Shown: positions 8,044 through 17,309 of the stretch, in pieces
Layout of the letters: each line of letters opens with the position of its first letter
How positions within the stretch are numbered: position 1 is the first letter of the stretch
Source: an uncultured Bacteroidota bacterium
GTDB taxonomy: Bacteria; Bacteroidota; Bacteroidia; Flavobacteriales; Flavobacteriaceae
NCBI GenBank assembly: GCA_902510415.1
Contig: CABXBH010000003.1
Span: 1 to 64,000 of the forward strand
Length of the DNA stretch: 64,000 nt
Direction of reading: 5' to 3'
Translations under genes and position numbers: made by a program
Notes under the pieces: model-generated
What the model was told of the DNA's origin: nothing
The model's input: only the letters and a program-made list of their open reading frames with translations
Database searches by the model: none

Positions 8044-10809
8044 CTATGATTTTTCTGGTAGTTGATTGTTCTTGGTTTTGTCAAAAATAAAGTCAATTAC
8101 TTCCTTGTGTCTTTTAAGATATCTTGTAGAGCTACCTGCTGCCGTAGCAGCATAAAATCTTCTTGATGCAACTCTAAATGAATGCGCTTCCTTTAAATTA
8201 ATTAATAAATGTGCGTAAGCTCCCATATTAATAGGCTCCTCTTGTGCCCAAACAATATCATCAACATTTTTATATTTTTGAATAATAGATCTTATATGCT
8301 CCTTTGGTAGAGGAAATAACTGTTCTATTCTGACAAGTGCAATATCGCTTCTTCCTAATCTTTCTCTTTCTTCCAAAATATCATAATAAAATTTTCCTGT
8401 TACAAAAACTAAAGATTTTGCATCATCTACAGATATTTTAGAATCATCGATAATTAAATTAAATTCACCATTGACGAATTCTTCAACAGAGGAATATACC
8501 ATTGGGTGTCTTAATAAACTTTTAGGTGTAAAAATGATAAGTGGCTTTCTGAATTTAGCTTTTAATTGTCTTCTTAGAATATGAAACATATTTGCTGGTG
8601 TTGTACAGTTTGCAACAAAAACATTATCCTTAGCGCAAAGTTGTAAATACCTTTCAATTCTTGCAGATGAATGCTCTGCACCTTGACCCTCATAACCATG
8701 TGGCAAAAACATAACTAAACCGTTTTGAGTTTTCCATTTGTCTTCTCCTGAAAATAGATATTGATCAATAATTATTTGCGCGCCATTACTAAAATCTCCA
8801 AACTGAGCTTCCCAAATAGTTAAGGATTTAGGGTCTGCCATTGCATACCCATATTCAAAACCTAAAACACCATATTCTGAAAGCAGTGAATTATATATTG
8901 TAAATTTTCCCTGATTCTCATCAATATGATTTAACAAGGATATTTCCTCTTCACTTTCTTCAACCTTAATAATCGCATGTCTATGTGAAAAAGTTCCTCT
9001 TTCAACATCTTGCCCAGAAATTCTTACATTATAACCCTCTTCTAGCAAACTTGCATATGCTAAATGCTCACCCATTGACCAATCAAGTTTGTCATTGTTA
9101 TACATTACCTGTCTATTATTCACAAGTTTTTTTATTTTATTTATAAACTTTTTATCGGAAGGTAAGTTTGAAATTACTTCAGCTATTTTATCAAGTTTTA
9201 ATCTTGGATAAGTAGTGTCAATAGGCTTAATCATTATTTCTTGATTAACCCTTTCATAATCAGACCACTCGTCACTCATAAAATCAGTTATTCTTGTTTT
9301 TTCGTTCTTTTTAGAATCCTGTAATTGATTTTCAAGCTTTAACCTATATTCAGATTCAATATTTTTAATTTCATCATCTGTCATTAAAGAATCTTTAATC
9401 AACTTAGAAGCATAGATATTTTTTGGGTTTGGATGTTTTGATATGAGTTTATAAAGTTTTGGTTGTGTAAATCGAGGTTCATCTCCTTCGTTATGACCAT
9501 ATTTTCTATAACCTAGAAGATCTATAAATACGTCTCTTTTAAACTCAAGTCTAAAATCAAGAGCAAATAAAACTGCGTGAACAACAGCTTCAACGTCATC
9601 AGCGTTTACGTGTAAAACAGGTGATAATGTAACCTTACCGACATCCGTACAGTATGTGCTTGATCTTGCATCCAGGTAATTTGTTGTAAAACCAATTTGA
9701 TTATTTACAACAATATGAATTGTACCTCCAGTTTGATAGCCTTCTAATCTAGCCATCTGAACTAATTCATATACTAAGCCTTGTCCAGCAATGGCTGCAT
9801 CTCCATGAACAATAATAGGAAGTACTTTGTTTGAATTGTTTTCAAAATATTTATCAAGTTTTGATCTAGATATTCCCTGCACAACAGAGCCAACGGTCTC
9901 TAAATGAGAGGGATTAGGAGCTATATTTAAATTTATTTTTTTTTCGTTTTCCGTTACTCTTTCACTTGTCCATCCTAAATGATATTTTACATCTCCATCA
10001 AAAATCTTTTCCTCATAATCTTTTCCTTCAAACTCACTAAAAACACTTTTTGCAGATTTTCCAAAGATATTAACCAAAGTACTTAGTCTTCCTCTATGAG
10101 CCATTCCCATCACAAATTCTTTAACCCCTTTATTGGCTGCTTCCTCGATTAAAATATCCAATGCTGGTATTAATGATTCACCTCCCTCCAAAGAAAATCT
10201 TTTTTGTCCAACATACTTTGTATGAAGAAAATTTTCAAATGAAACAGCTTCAATTAACTTAGTCATCAGTTTTTTCTTTTGAAGACTTGTAAAATTTGGT
10301 TGATTATTATTTATGTTCAATTTATTTTGAATCCATGAAATAATTTCAGGTTTTCTTATATACATATATTCAACCCCAATACTTTCACAATAGATATCCT
10401 CTAAATGTGAAACAATTACACTGAGAGGTTGAGGGCCTAAACCAATAATTTCACCAGCATTAAATACTGTACTCAAATCATCTTGTTCAAGACCAAAATT
10501 ATTTATTGAAAGTGTGGGTCTATATGTTCTTCTCTCACGAACTGGATTTGTGTTTGTGAATAAATGACCTCTAGATCTATAACCGTTAATTAAATTAATA
10601 ACCTTAAATTCTTTTTGAACATGTTCAGGTATTTGAGGGCTTATCCCTTCAAGAATTTCATCCTTCAAAAAATCACTATTAGCAAAATCATAGCCCTGAA
10701 AAAAAGCCTTCCAGCTAGGCTCTAAAGAGTCAGGATCTTTTAGATATTGGTCATAGAGATCTGAAAAATATCCTGCATGCGCAGCGTTGAGAAAAGAAAA
10801 GTTATCCAC
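8044..10809 (-). CDS. sucA: 2-oxoglutarate dehydrogenase E1 component
   Basis: Thiamine-diphosphate-dependent decarboxylase of the 2-oxoglutarate dehydrogenase complex. The 921-residue length is normal. The N-terminal E2-interaction helix region (SFLNAAHAGYFSDLYDQYL) is present. Substrate-site residues occur in GMAHRGRLSTLVN (His/Arg motif), the ThDP/Mg motif is HGDAAIAGQGLVYE, and the transketolase-like domain contains the oxoglutarate-dehydrogenase signature GQDVERGTFSHRHA. The C-terminal region includes WAQEEPINMGAY. The polyprenyl synthetase gene lies 41 bp upstream on the same strand, and the esterase gene begins one base after the stop. Confidence 0.97.
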   Translation of the reverse strand: MDNFSFLNAAHAGYFSDLYDQYLKDPDSLEPSWKAFFQGYDFANSDFLKDEILEGISPQIPEHVQKEFKVINLINGYRSRGHLFTNTNPVRERRTYRPTLSINNFGLEQDDLSTVFNAGEIIGLGPQPLSVIVSHLEDIYCESIGVEYMYIRKPEIISWIQNKLNINNNQPNFTSLQKKKLMTKLIEAVSFENFLHTKYVGQKRFSLEGGESLIPALDILIEEAANKGVKEFVMGMAHRGRLSTLVNIFGKSAKSVFSEFEGKDYEEKIFDGDVKYHLGWTSERVTENEKKINLNIAPNPSHLETVGSVVQGISRSKLDKYFENNSNKVLPIIVHGDAAIAGQGLVYELVQMARLEGYQTGGTIHIVVNNQIGFTTNYLDARSSTYCTDVGKVTLSPVLHVNADDVEAVVHAVLFALDFRLEFKRDVFIDLLGYRKYGHNEGDEPRFTQPKLYKLISKHPNPKNIYASKLIKDSLMTDDEIKNIESEYRLKLENQLQDSKKNEKTRITDFMSDEWSDYERVNQEIMIKPIDTTYPRLKLDKIAEVISNLPSDKKFINKIKKLVNNRQVMYNNDKLDWSMGEHLAYASLLEEGYNVRISGQDVERGTFSHRHAIIKVEESEEEISLLNHIDENQGKFTIYNSLLSEYGVLGFEYGYAMADPKSLTIWEAQFGDFSNGAQIIIDQYLFSGEDKWKTQNGLVMFLPHGYEGQGAEHSSARIERYLQLCAKDNVFVANCTTPANMFHILRRQLKAKFRKPLIIFTPKSLLRHPMVYSSVEEFVNGEFNLIIDDSKISVDDAKSLVFVTGKFYYDILEERERLGRSDIALVRIEQLFPLPKEHIRSIIQKYKNVDDIVWAQEEPINMGAYAHLLINLKEAHSFRVASRRFYAATAAGSSTRYLKRHKEVIDFIFDKTKNNQLPEKS

Positions 10810-10850
10810 TCAATTTAATTTACTTAACAAATGTATATAATATAAATTTT

Positions 10851-11825
10851 TTAAATGTTCCTTTTCATCAGAGAATTGCCAAAATCACGCAAAAAATCTT
10901 TCTTTTCTTCGCTTATTTGTAATTCATCTAACATTTTGAAAGAAATATTTGTAAAATTTTGAATTTCTGAATTTATAATACTAGGAATATTACATTTTTT
11001 AAATAATTTTCTTACCTCTTGTATTTTTCTTTCATTATCACCTGATTTTGAAGAATATAATTTTGTTAGACTTTCGCAATCTTCAAAATTTAATAGTTGT
11101 TTAGCCTTAATGAAAAGCAAGGTTTTTTTATTTTCAAGAATATCACCACCTATTTTTTTACCAAATTTTGCTTCTTCACCAAATGTGTCTAAAAAATCAT
11201 CCTGAATCTGAAATGCCAATCCTAAATTTTTGCCAAATTCGTAAATATTATTTTGATCTTTGACTGAAACTCCAGCAACAATCGCTCCCATTTTCATTGA
11301 AGCTCCAATTAAAACAGCTGTTTTGTATTCAATCATCTTTAGATATTCATCAGCAGAAACATTATCCTTCTTAGAAAAATCTATATCCATCTGCTGACCC
11401 TCACAAACCTCTATAGCTGTTTTGCTAAAAAGCTTAGCTAGTGAAACAAAAGTGTCCCCTGTGTAATTTTCAAAAAGCTGATATGCTAATATTAGCATTA
11501 CATCCCCAGAGAGGATGGCTGTACTCAAGTCCCATTTTTTATGAACAGTTACATTTCCTCTTCTAAGAGGGGCTTCATCCATTATATCATCATGCACCAA
11601 TGAAAAATTATGAAATACTTCAACCGCAAGGGCAGCATCAAAAGCTTCTTCATGATTAGCATTAAAAATGTCACAGGTTAGTATTGTTAATATTGGTCTA
11701 ATTCGTTTTCCGTCTAAACCAAGAATATATGAAACAGGATTATACAAATTTTCTGGTTTATTTGGAGACTGAAAATTATCCAAATAACTCAAAAATTGAG
11801 AGCGATATTCTTCTACTGTTAACAT
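10851..11825 (-). CDS. Polyprenyl (isoprenyl) diphosphate synthase
   Basis: Trans-prenyltransferase that elongates allylic diphosphates with isopentenyl diphosphate. The 324-residue protein has the first Asp-rich motif DDIMD (LVHDDIMDEAPLRRG, about residues 83-97), the second motif DDFLD (FQIQDDFLDTFGE), and the conserved GKRIRPILTILTC near the N-terminus. Product chain length cannot be read reliably from the sequence. In flavobacteria a C30 product would supply the MK-6 menaquinone side chain, which fits the menA gene later in the window (inference). It appears to head the minus-strand run polyprenyl synthase-sucA-esterase-sucB-tatD. Confidence 0.92.
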   Translation of the reverse strand: MLTVEEYRSQFLSYLDNFQSPNKPENLYNPVSYILGLDGKRIRPILTILTCDIFNANHEEAFDAALAVEVFHNFSLVHDDIMDEAPLRRGNVTVHKKWDLSTAILSGDVMLILAYQLFENYTGDTFVSLAKLFSKTAIEVCEGQQMDIDFSKKDNVSADEYLKMIEYKTAVLIGASMKMGAIVAGVSVKDQNNIYEFGKNLGLAFQIQDDFLDTFGEEAKFGKKIGGDILENKKTLLFIKAKQLLNFEDCESLTKLYSSKSGDNERKIQEVRKLFKKCNIPSIINSEIQNFTNISFKMLDELQISEEKKDFLRDFGNSLMKRNI

Positions 11826-11921
11826 ATGACAAAAATACTAGTAATATGATAATTTAATACTACATTTTTAAAAATTGTAGCATTTAATTTGCTGAAGCAG
11901 AAAATTATAATAATATCTTAC

Positions 11922-11929
11922 TAAATTTG
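11922..11929 (+). promoter_or_regulatory. Candidate aspS promoter -7 element (TAAATTTG)
   Basis: TAAATTTG matches the Bacteroidota -7 consensus TAnnTTTG. It lies 18 bp before the ATG at 11948 and overlaps the TTG that the ORF track uses as start, arguing that the TTG is promoter DNA. No good -33 TTTG sits at the usual spacing, so this is tentative. Confidence 0.45.
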
Positions 11930-11947
11930 TGTGCAGAACAATATCTA

Positions 11948-13696
11948 ATGTACAGAACTCATAATTGTGGTGAATTAAGAAATAGCGACTTAACCAAACA
12001 GGTTGAACTTTCTGGATGGGTTCAAAAAATTCGTGATAAAGGGTTTATTTTGTGGGTTGATTTAAGAGATCGTTATGGAATTACTCAATTAATTTTTGAC
12101 CAAGAAAGAACTTCTAAAGAAGTTATAGAATTAGCAAAAACTCTTGGAAGAGAATTTGTTATTAATATTAAGGGGACTGTAATAGAACGGGCTTCAAAAA
12201 ATTTGTTAATTGAAACCGGTGAAATCGAAGTTTTAGTTTCAGATTTAAAAATATTAAATGCTTCAAAAACTCCTCCTTTTACAATTGAGAATGAATCTGA
12301 TGGGGGTGAAGAATTGAGAATGAAGTACCGATATTTAGACATTAGGAGAAATCCTATAAAAGACAACTTAATCCTACGTCATAACATTACACAAGAAGTA
12401 AGAAAATACTTGTCTGATAATTCATTTATTGAAGTTGAAACTCCATATTTAATAAAATCAACTCCTGAAGGAGCCAGAGATTTTGTTGTTCCTTCAAGAA
12501 TGAACTCAGGGGAATTTTATGCTTTACCTCAATCGCCGCAAACTTTTAAACAGTTATTAATGGTTGCAGGCATGGATAAATATTTTCAGATTGTAAAATG
12601 TTTCCGAGACGAAGATTTAAGAGCTGATAGACAACCTGAATTCACGCAAATTGATTGTGAAATGGCATTTGTTAAACAACAAAACATACTAGATACTTTT
12701 GAAAATTTAGTGAAACACCTTTTCTTAAATGTTAAGCAAATTAAGCTTGATAAATTTCCGGTGATGACATATGACCAAGCAATTGAAAAATATGGAACTG
12801 ACAAGCCTGATCTAAGATATGGGATGACATTTATTGAGTTAAACGAGGTTGCTAAACATAAAGATTTCAATGTGTTTAATAAATCTGAACTTGTAGTTGG
12901 ATTTATAATTAAGGGGGGTGATAGCTTAACAAGAAAAGAGATTGATAAATATACAGAATGGGTGAAAAGACCTCAGATAGGTGCTGGGGGACTTGCTTAT
13001 ATGAGATTACAAGATGATGGTTCTTACAAATCATCAGTTGATAAATTTTATGATCAATCTGACCTAGCTAATTGGGCGAAAATTTCTGGTGGTGAAAAAG
13101 GTGATATTTTATTTATACTAAGCGGAGAAAAAGATAAAGTTAGAACTCAACTAGGCGCTTTAAGGGTCCATGTAGCTAATGAACTAAATTTAAAAGACTC
13201 AAATGTTTTTAAGCCTCTTTGGGTTGTTGATTTTCCTCTACTACAATGGGATGAAGAAACAAAAACTTTTCATGCAATGCATCATCCATTTACATCACCA
13301 AAATCAAAGCATATTGATTTAATTAACACTGAGCCTGCAGCTGTTAGGGCTGATGCTTATGATCTCGTTTTGAATGGGAATGAGATTGGAGGTGGGTCTA
13401 TTAGAATTCATGATAAAGAAATACAACAAAAAATGTTTGATTGTTTAGGCTTTACAAAAGAAGAGGCTAAAAAACAATTTGGCTTTTTAATGAATGCCTT
13501 TGAATATGGTGCTCCCCCTCATGGTGGTATTGCATTTGGACTAGATAGGCTGGTTGCAATAATGGGAGGAAATGAGATTATTCGTGACTTTATTGCTTTT
13601 CCAAAAAACAACTCTGGTAGAGATGTAATGATTGATTCTCCATCACCAGTTTCAGAAGAACAACTAAAGGAAATAAATCTTAAGACTAGACAGTAG
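11948..13696 (+). CDS. aspS: Aspartate--tRNA ligase
   Basis: Class IIb synthetase charging tRNA-Asp. I start it at the ATG at 11948 ([11 protein letters not shown]), the usual bacterial AspRS N-terminus, rather than the TTG at 11927 that lies inside a -7-like element. This gives 582 residues, the normal bacterial length. Domains in order are the OB-fold anticodon-binding domain (about 1-105), the catalytic core with motif 2 ([20 protein letters not shown]), the bacterial GAD insertion (about 280-420), and motif 3 near the end ([15 protein letters not shown]). A small membrane-protein gene follows after 4 bp. A discriminating or non-discriminating role cannot be read here, but asnS is also present. 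Confidence 0.97.
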   Translation: MYRTHNCGELRNSDLTKQVELSGWVQKIRDKGFILWVDLRDRYGITQLIFDQERTSKEVIELAKTLGREFVINIKGTVIERASKNLLIETGEIEVLVSDLKILNASKTPPFTIENESDGGEELRMKYRYLDIRRNPIKDNLILRHNITQEVRKYLSDNSFIEVETPYLIKSTPEGARDFVVPSRMNSGEFYALPQSPQTFKQLLMVAGMDKYFQIVKCFRDEDLRADRQPEFTQIDCEMAFVKQQNILDTFENLVKHLFLNVKQIKLDKFPVMTYDQAIEKYGTDKPDLRYGMTFIELNEVAKHKDFNVFNKSELVVGFIIKGGDSLTRKEIDKYTEWVKRPQIGAGGLAYMRLQDDGSYKSSVDKFYDQSDLANWAKISGGEKGDILFILSGEKDKVRTQLGALRVHVANELNLKDSNVFKPLWVVDFPLLQWDEETKTFHAMHHPFTSPKSKHIDLINTEPAAVRADAYDLVLNGNEIGGGSIRIHDKEIQQKMFDCLGFTKEEAKKQFGFLMNAFEYGAPPHGGIAFGLDRLVAIMGGNEIIRDFIAFPKNNSGRDVMIDSPSPVSEEQLKEINLKTRQ

Positions 13697-13700
13697 ATAA

Positions 13701-13928
13701 TTGAAAAAAATCATTTTTATTTTTTTTATAATTTCTTTTTCTATGATTACCTATGGAGTATTCTTTGAATCCGAGTACTATCAAAAATTTATTGGGTTTG
13801 GGATTTTGATATTGTTTTTTATAGTTTTTCCATTATTCTCCTATTATAGATGGAAAGACAAAAAAATGGAAGACTACTATCTTAACAAAGAAAACCTGAA
13901 AAAATTTAGAGAAAATAGTGATCTTTAA
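13701..13928 (+). CDS. Small two-helix membrane protein downstream of aspS
   Basis: I do not recognise a family. The 75-residue protein has two hydrophobic segments (about residues 3-21 and 30-48) and a charged C-terminal tail (RWKDKKMEDYYLNKENLKKF). The start is a TTG 4 bp after the aspS stop, so translation is probably coupled to aspS. The end overlaps the convergent tadA stop by 4 bp. Composition and the packed position support a real gene, although the non-ATG start leaves some doubt. Confidence 0.65.
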   Translation: MKKIIFIFFIISFSMITYGVFFESEYYQKFIGFGILILFFIVFPLFSYYRWKDKKMEDYYLNKENLKKFRENSDL

Positions 13929-14374
13929 TTTAGATTTCTTCTTGAAATAAAAAATTTATCTAATAAATTCTTACACTCATTTTGAAGTATTCCTCCAAAA
14001 AATTTAGTCTTAGGATGTAATTTAGTTCCCATTTTTTTAAAACCTCTTTTTGGATCATCAGCACCATAATAAATTTTTGAAATTCTACTCCAATATAATG
14101 CTCCAGCGCACATTTGACAGGGCTCCAAAGTCACATAAATAGAGCAGTTTTCTAAATATTTTCCACCTATATAATTTGACGCTGAAGTAATAGCTAATAT
14201 CTCTGCATGAGCAGTCACATCATTTAGAGCTTCAACCATATTATGTGCTCTTGCAATTATTTTATTGTCAGCTACAATTACTGCACCGATTGGGACCTCA
14301 CCTTTTGACAATGCAATTTTTGCTTCATCAATTGCTTTAGTCATGAAATAATTATCGTCAAATTCGATTTTCAT
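13925..14374 (-). CDS. tadA: tRNA-specific adenosine deaminase (A34 to inosine)
   Basis: Zinc deaminase that converts the wobble adenosine of tRNA-Arg(ACG) to inosine. The 149-residue protein has the cytidine-deaminase-fold signature: HAE (TAHAEILAI, with the catalytic Glu) and PCxxC (LEPCQMCAGALYWSRI), plus the N-terminal MTKAIDEAKIALSKGEVPIG that is standard for TadA. It is the last gene of a tight minus-strand run with dgt (6 bp gap). A guanine-deaminase-like function is the main alternative, but length and motifs fit TadA. Confidence 0.92.
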   Translation of the reverse strand: MKIEFDDNYFMTKAIDEAKIALSKGEVPIGAVIVADNKIIARAHNMVEALNDVTAHAEILAITSASNYIGGKYLENCSIYVTLEPCQMCAGALYWSRISKIYYGADDPKRGFKKMGTKLHPKTKFFGGILQNECKNLLDKFFISRRNLN

Positions 14375-14380
14375 ATAATT

Positions 14381-15715
14381 CTATTGGTACTCTACACCTG
14401 TTATTTTATTATATACATTTAAAGCTTTTCTGTCTGAAAGAGAGGCCACATAGTGACAAATCTCCAGTAATCTAGAGTAAAGGTTTTCATGGTTTAAATT
14501 TGTTGTTACAGGTAATAATTTAATGATTAAATCATCATAACTAGTTTGAGAACCTTCATAAAATCTATTAATTGAACTAATGAAAGTATCGAGTAACTTA
14601 TTAATTATATTATACCCTGCTACTTCTTTTTCAATCACGTCATTTGATTCATAAATTTTCTCTACACTAATTTTAATGATATCCGAAATTTGTGGTTTAA
14701 ATTTACTAGTCTTAAGTAATGATGTATTAAAGTTTCCGTTTAATATATCCTTTTCATTTTGAATAAAGATTTGAACTGCTTCGTTGATTAAGGTATTAAT
14801 AGACAAAGCCCTTAAGTAACTAACTCTATCAATAGTATTATTTAGTGAATTGTAATTTTCTGTATTAATAGAATCTCTTACTAAATTTATTAGGTATTCT
14901 AAGGCGTATTCCTCCTCTATTAAACCTAGATTAATACCATCTTCAAAATCAATGATAGTATAACATATATCATCAGCAGCTTCAACTAAAAAGGTCAAAG
15001 GATGTCTATTATATCCTCCGCTAGCTTTTAATAATCCAAGCTCTTGGGCAATATCAGAATAAATTTCTTTTTCATTTTGAAAAAAACCATATTTTTTATC
15101 AGCCACATTATTTGTGGGTTTGACAGGTAATGACTCTTTAGGATATTTAACAAATGTACCTAGAGTTGCATAACTCAATCTTAGTCCGCTCTCTCGCCCT
15201 GGGCGTGATTGGGTTAAAATTTTAAATCCATTGGCATTGCCTTCAAAATCACATAAATCTTGAAATTCCTTTTTGTTCAATAAATCTCCAAATTTTTTTC
15301 CGGGTCCTGAAATAAAATACTGACCTATAGATTTTTCACCGGAATGACCAAAAGGCGGATTACCAATATCATGTGCCAAAGAAGCAGAAGCTACTATAGC
15401 TCCAAAATCATTTGAATGGTAGCCTAATTCATTTTTTAAATATGGGTATTTTTTTAGGATCTCTACTCCCACTCTTCGTCCCAAGGATCTTCCCACTACA
15501 CTAGTTTCCAAACTATGTGTTAGTCTTGTATGAACAAAATCCCCTTGGGAAAATGGAACTACCTGAGTCTTGTCTTGAAGACTTCTAAACTCCGAGGAAA
15601 AAATAATTCGATCATAATCTACATCAAAACCAAGTCTTGTTTCATCTTGATCTATTCTTTTCCTTTTAAAATCGTCTCCATGTCTCTTTAAAGACAATAA
15701 TTTTTCCCATTCCAT
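14381..15715 (-). CDS. dgt: dGTP triphosphohydrolase (dGTPase)
   Basis: HD-domain enzyme that hydrolyses dGTP to deoxyguanosine and triphosphate, helping balance dNTP pools. The 444-residue protein carries FRSLQDKTQVVPFSQGDFVH near the N-terminus, the first metal His in THSLETS, and the HD motif SLAHDIGNPPFGHSGE (about residues 114-129). A distal Asp in AADDICYTIIDFEDG completes the typical site. It sits 6 bp from tadA and 6 bp from the TauE gene, implying one operon. Ribonucleotide reductase is encoded about 5 kb away. Confidence 0.93.
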   Translation of the reverse strand: MEWEKLLSLKRHGDDFKRKRIDQDETRLGFDVDYDRIIFSSEFRSLQDKTQVVPFSQGDFVHTRLTHSLETSVVGRSLGRRVGVEILKKYPYLKNELGYHSNDFGAIVASASLAHDIGNPPFGHSGEKSIGQYFISGPGKKFGDLLNKKEFQDLCDFEGNANGFKILTQSRPGRESGLRLSYATLGTFVKYPKESLPVKPTNNVADKKYGFFQNEKEIYSDIAQELGLLKASGGYNRHPLTFLVEAADDICYTIIDFEDGINLGLIEEEYALEYLINLVRDSINTENYNSLNNTIDRVSYLRALSINTLINEAVQIFIQNEKDILNGNFNTSLLKTSKFKPQISDIIKISVEKIYESNDVIEKEVAGYNIINKLLDTFISSINRFYEGSQTSYDDLIIKLLPVTTNLNHENLYSRLLEICHYVASLSDRKALNVYNKITGVEYQ

Positions 15716-15721
15716 AAAAGC

Positions 15722-16492
15722 CTATAATATCCCCAATAATAATAAAAAAGCAATTAATAAAATCATAATTGCAACTAAATTTCTGATATAATTAAGAGTA
15801 ATCTTTTTTAAAGATTTAAATCCCAAAAATGAACCAGCTATCGCAGAAACGATTGCTGCTATTCCAAGTACAATATAATTTGAAATATCAAAATCCTTTA
15901 TGTTTGTAAAATATACACCTATCCTAGTCATATCAACAAAAAATGATATTACTACAGTCGTTGCGATAAAAACGGTTTTATCTAAATCTAACTTAATTAA
16001 AAAGGCACTTCTTAGTGCGCCTTGATTTCCGGTTAGTCCACCAAAAAAACCGCTCAATATTCCACCCATTGGTAATATGGATTTATTAAACTTTAGGTTT
16101 TTAAAATATGGTAATAAGTCAATTAGTGCAAAAGCAATTAAGATAATTGCTATTATAAATTGCAAGTATGAAACATTTGTTTCTTTAATAAATAAACTAT
16201 GAGTAAAGAGTGTGTCATTACTAATAAAGAATAAGGCATATGATCCAACAAAAGCAAATACAACTGCTGGGATTCCGAATTTGATTAAGACCTCTTTATT
16301 GAATTGTTTACCAATAATTGAAAGCTTAAATATATTGTTGCAAAAGTGAACAATTCCAGTAAGTGATATGGCAATTTCAGGAGGAAAAAAAATAAGCATG
16401 ACTGGAGTTAGTATTGTGCCTAAGCCAAAGCCAGAAAAAAAAGTTAGCAGTGCAGCTACAAATGCAACTGTTGAAATAATTAAAATTTCCAT
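15722..16492 (-). CDS. TauE/SafE-type sulfite/anion exporter family membrane permease
   Basis: Polytopic inner-membrane protein of 256 residues with about eight hydrophobic segments and two internally related halves, each with a Gly-rich loop (FFSGFGLGTILTP near the N-terminus and GGILSGFFGGLTGNQGALR near residue 143). The second motif is the family hallmark. Family members export sulfite, sulfoacetate or related organosulfur anions, but the substrate here cannot be deduced. It is the first gene of the TauE-dgt-tadA run. The divergent DUF2490 gene starts 62 bp away. Confidence 0.85.
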   Translation of the reverse strand: MEILIISTVAFVAALLTFFSGFGLGTILTPVMLIFFPPEIAISLTGIVHFCNNIFKLSIIGKQFNKEVLIKFGIPAVVFAFVGSYALFFISNDTLFTHSLFIKETNVSYLQFIIAIILIAFALIDLLPYFKNLKFNKSILPMGGILSGFFGGLTGNQGALRSAFLIKLDLDKTVFIATTVVISFFVDMTRIGVYFTNIKDFDISNYIVLGIAAIVSAIAGSFLGFKSLKKITLNYIRNLVAIMILLIAFLLLLGIL

Positions 16493-16554
16493 TTTTAATT
16501 TTAAATTCTTTTATAATATAATATTCATTTATATTTATTTAAAATTATTTTCAA

Positions 16555-17232
16555 ATGAAAATCAAACTATCATTATTATTTTTTCTTTTGTCATTCTTTG
16601 CAATAGTTGGTCAAAATGAAGATGTGTATGAGAATTGGTCTAGTATCGAAGTTGATTATGGATTAACAAAAAATATCGATATCTACGCCGGTGGACAATT
16701 AAGAATTAAGTCCGTTGGTGATTCGTACAATAAATCCTTTTATGAATTAGGTGCAAAAATTAAAATTAATGACTATCTGAGCTCTGGATTTGGTTACAGA
16801 AGAATTGATGAATTAGATGATGTAGGAAATATTCAAGGTCATGAAAAATTTAACAGATACCACGCTTTTTTAACCGGCGTATATGAATATAAAAAAATTG
16901 ATTTTCGATTGAGGCTTCAATTTCAAAGAAAGAATGAGGTTGGAAATTCTTCTTTAAATAATGATTTTTTTAGAACAAGATTTGAGGTTAGATACGATAT
17001 TAAAGGCTGGAAAGCTGATCCAAGAATTGGAATAGAGTTCTTTACAAAAGATAATTTAAATTTTGATGATAACTATAAAAAATACAGATTTTCATTTGGC
17101 ACAAAACTCAACTTAAAAGGACCAAATTCTCTAACAATAAAATATATACTTCAAGAAGAGGTTAGAGTTGATTCACCGGTTTCTCATCACATATTAAGAT
17201 TAAACTATAATTACTCAATTAAAAGAAAATAA
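16555..17232 (+). CDS. DUF2490-type outer-membrane beta-barrel protein
   Basis: Exported protein of 225 residues with a signal peptide (cleavage near FFAIVGQNE). It then shows alternating hydrophobic/polar strands typical of a small outer-membrane barrel: ENWSSIEVDYGLTKNIDIYAG, FGYRRIDE, DFRLRLQFQRKNE and a C-terminal aromatic strand HHILRLNYNYSI. This pattern and length fit the DUF2490 family, whose function is unknown. It is followed by a 77-bp gap containing the tandem TTAACAT repeat and then the porin/PiT genes. It may be a separate transcript. Confidence 0.75.
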   Translation: MKIKLSLLFFLLSFFAIVGQNEDVYENWSSIEVDYGLTKNIDIYAGGQLRIKSVGDSYNKSFYELGAKIKINDYLSSGFGYRRIDELDDVGNIQGHEKFNRYHAFLTGVYEYKKIDFRLRLQFQRKNEVGNSSLNNDFFRTRFEVRYDIKGWKADPRIGIEFFTKDNLNFDDNYKKYRFSFGTKLNLKGPNSLTIKYILQEEVRVDSPVSHHILRLNYNYSIKRK

Positions 17233-17244
17233 TTTTTAATCATA

Positions 17245-17266
17245 AGTTAACATTGAGTTAACATTG
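17245..17266 (+). promoter_or_regulatory. Perfect 11-bp tandem repeat (AGTTAACATTG x2), PHO-box-like operator
   Basis: Two exact copies of AGTTAACATTG abut each other, so TTAACAT recurs with an 11-bp period (7 bp plus a 4-bp spacer). PhoB/PhoP-family regulators are known to bind direct repeats of TGTCA- or TTAACA-like half-sites at this period. The site is 44 bp upstream of a porin-like gene followed by a phosphate transporter. The regulator is inferred. Confidence 0.6.
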
Positions 17267-17309
17267 GGGGCAAATTGTATTTGGATATTTGTTTTAGATA
17301 AAATTTATC

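Noticed and set aside
8043-8096. Longer N-terminus of the esterase from the TTG at 8096
   Set aside because: It overlaps sucA and places 18 polar residues before a lipoprotein signal that begins naturally at the TTG at 8042.
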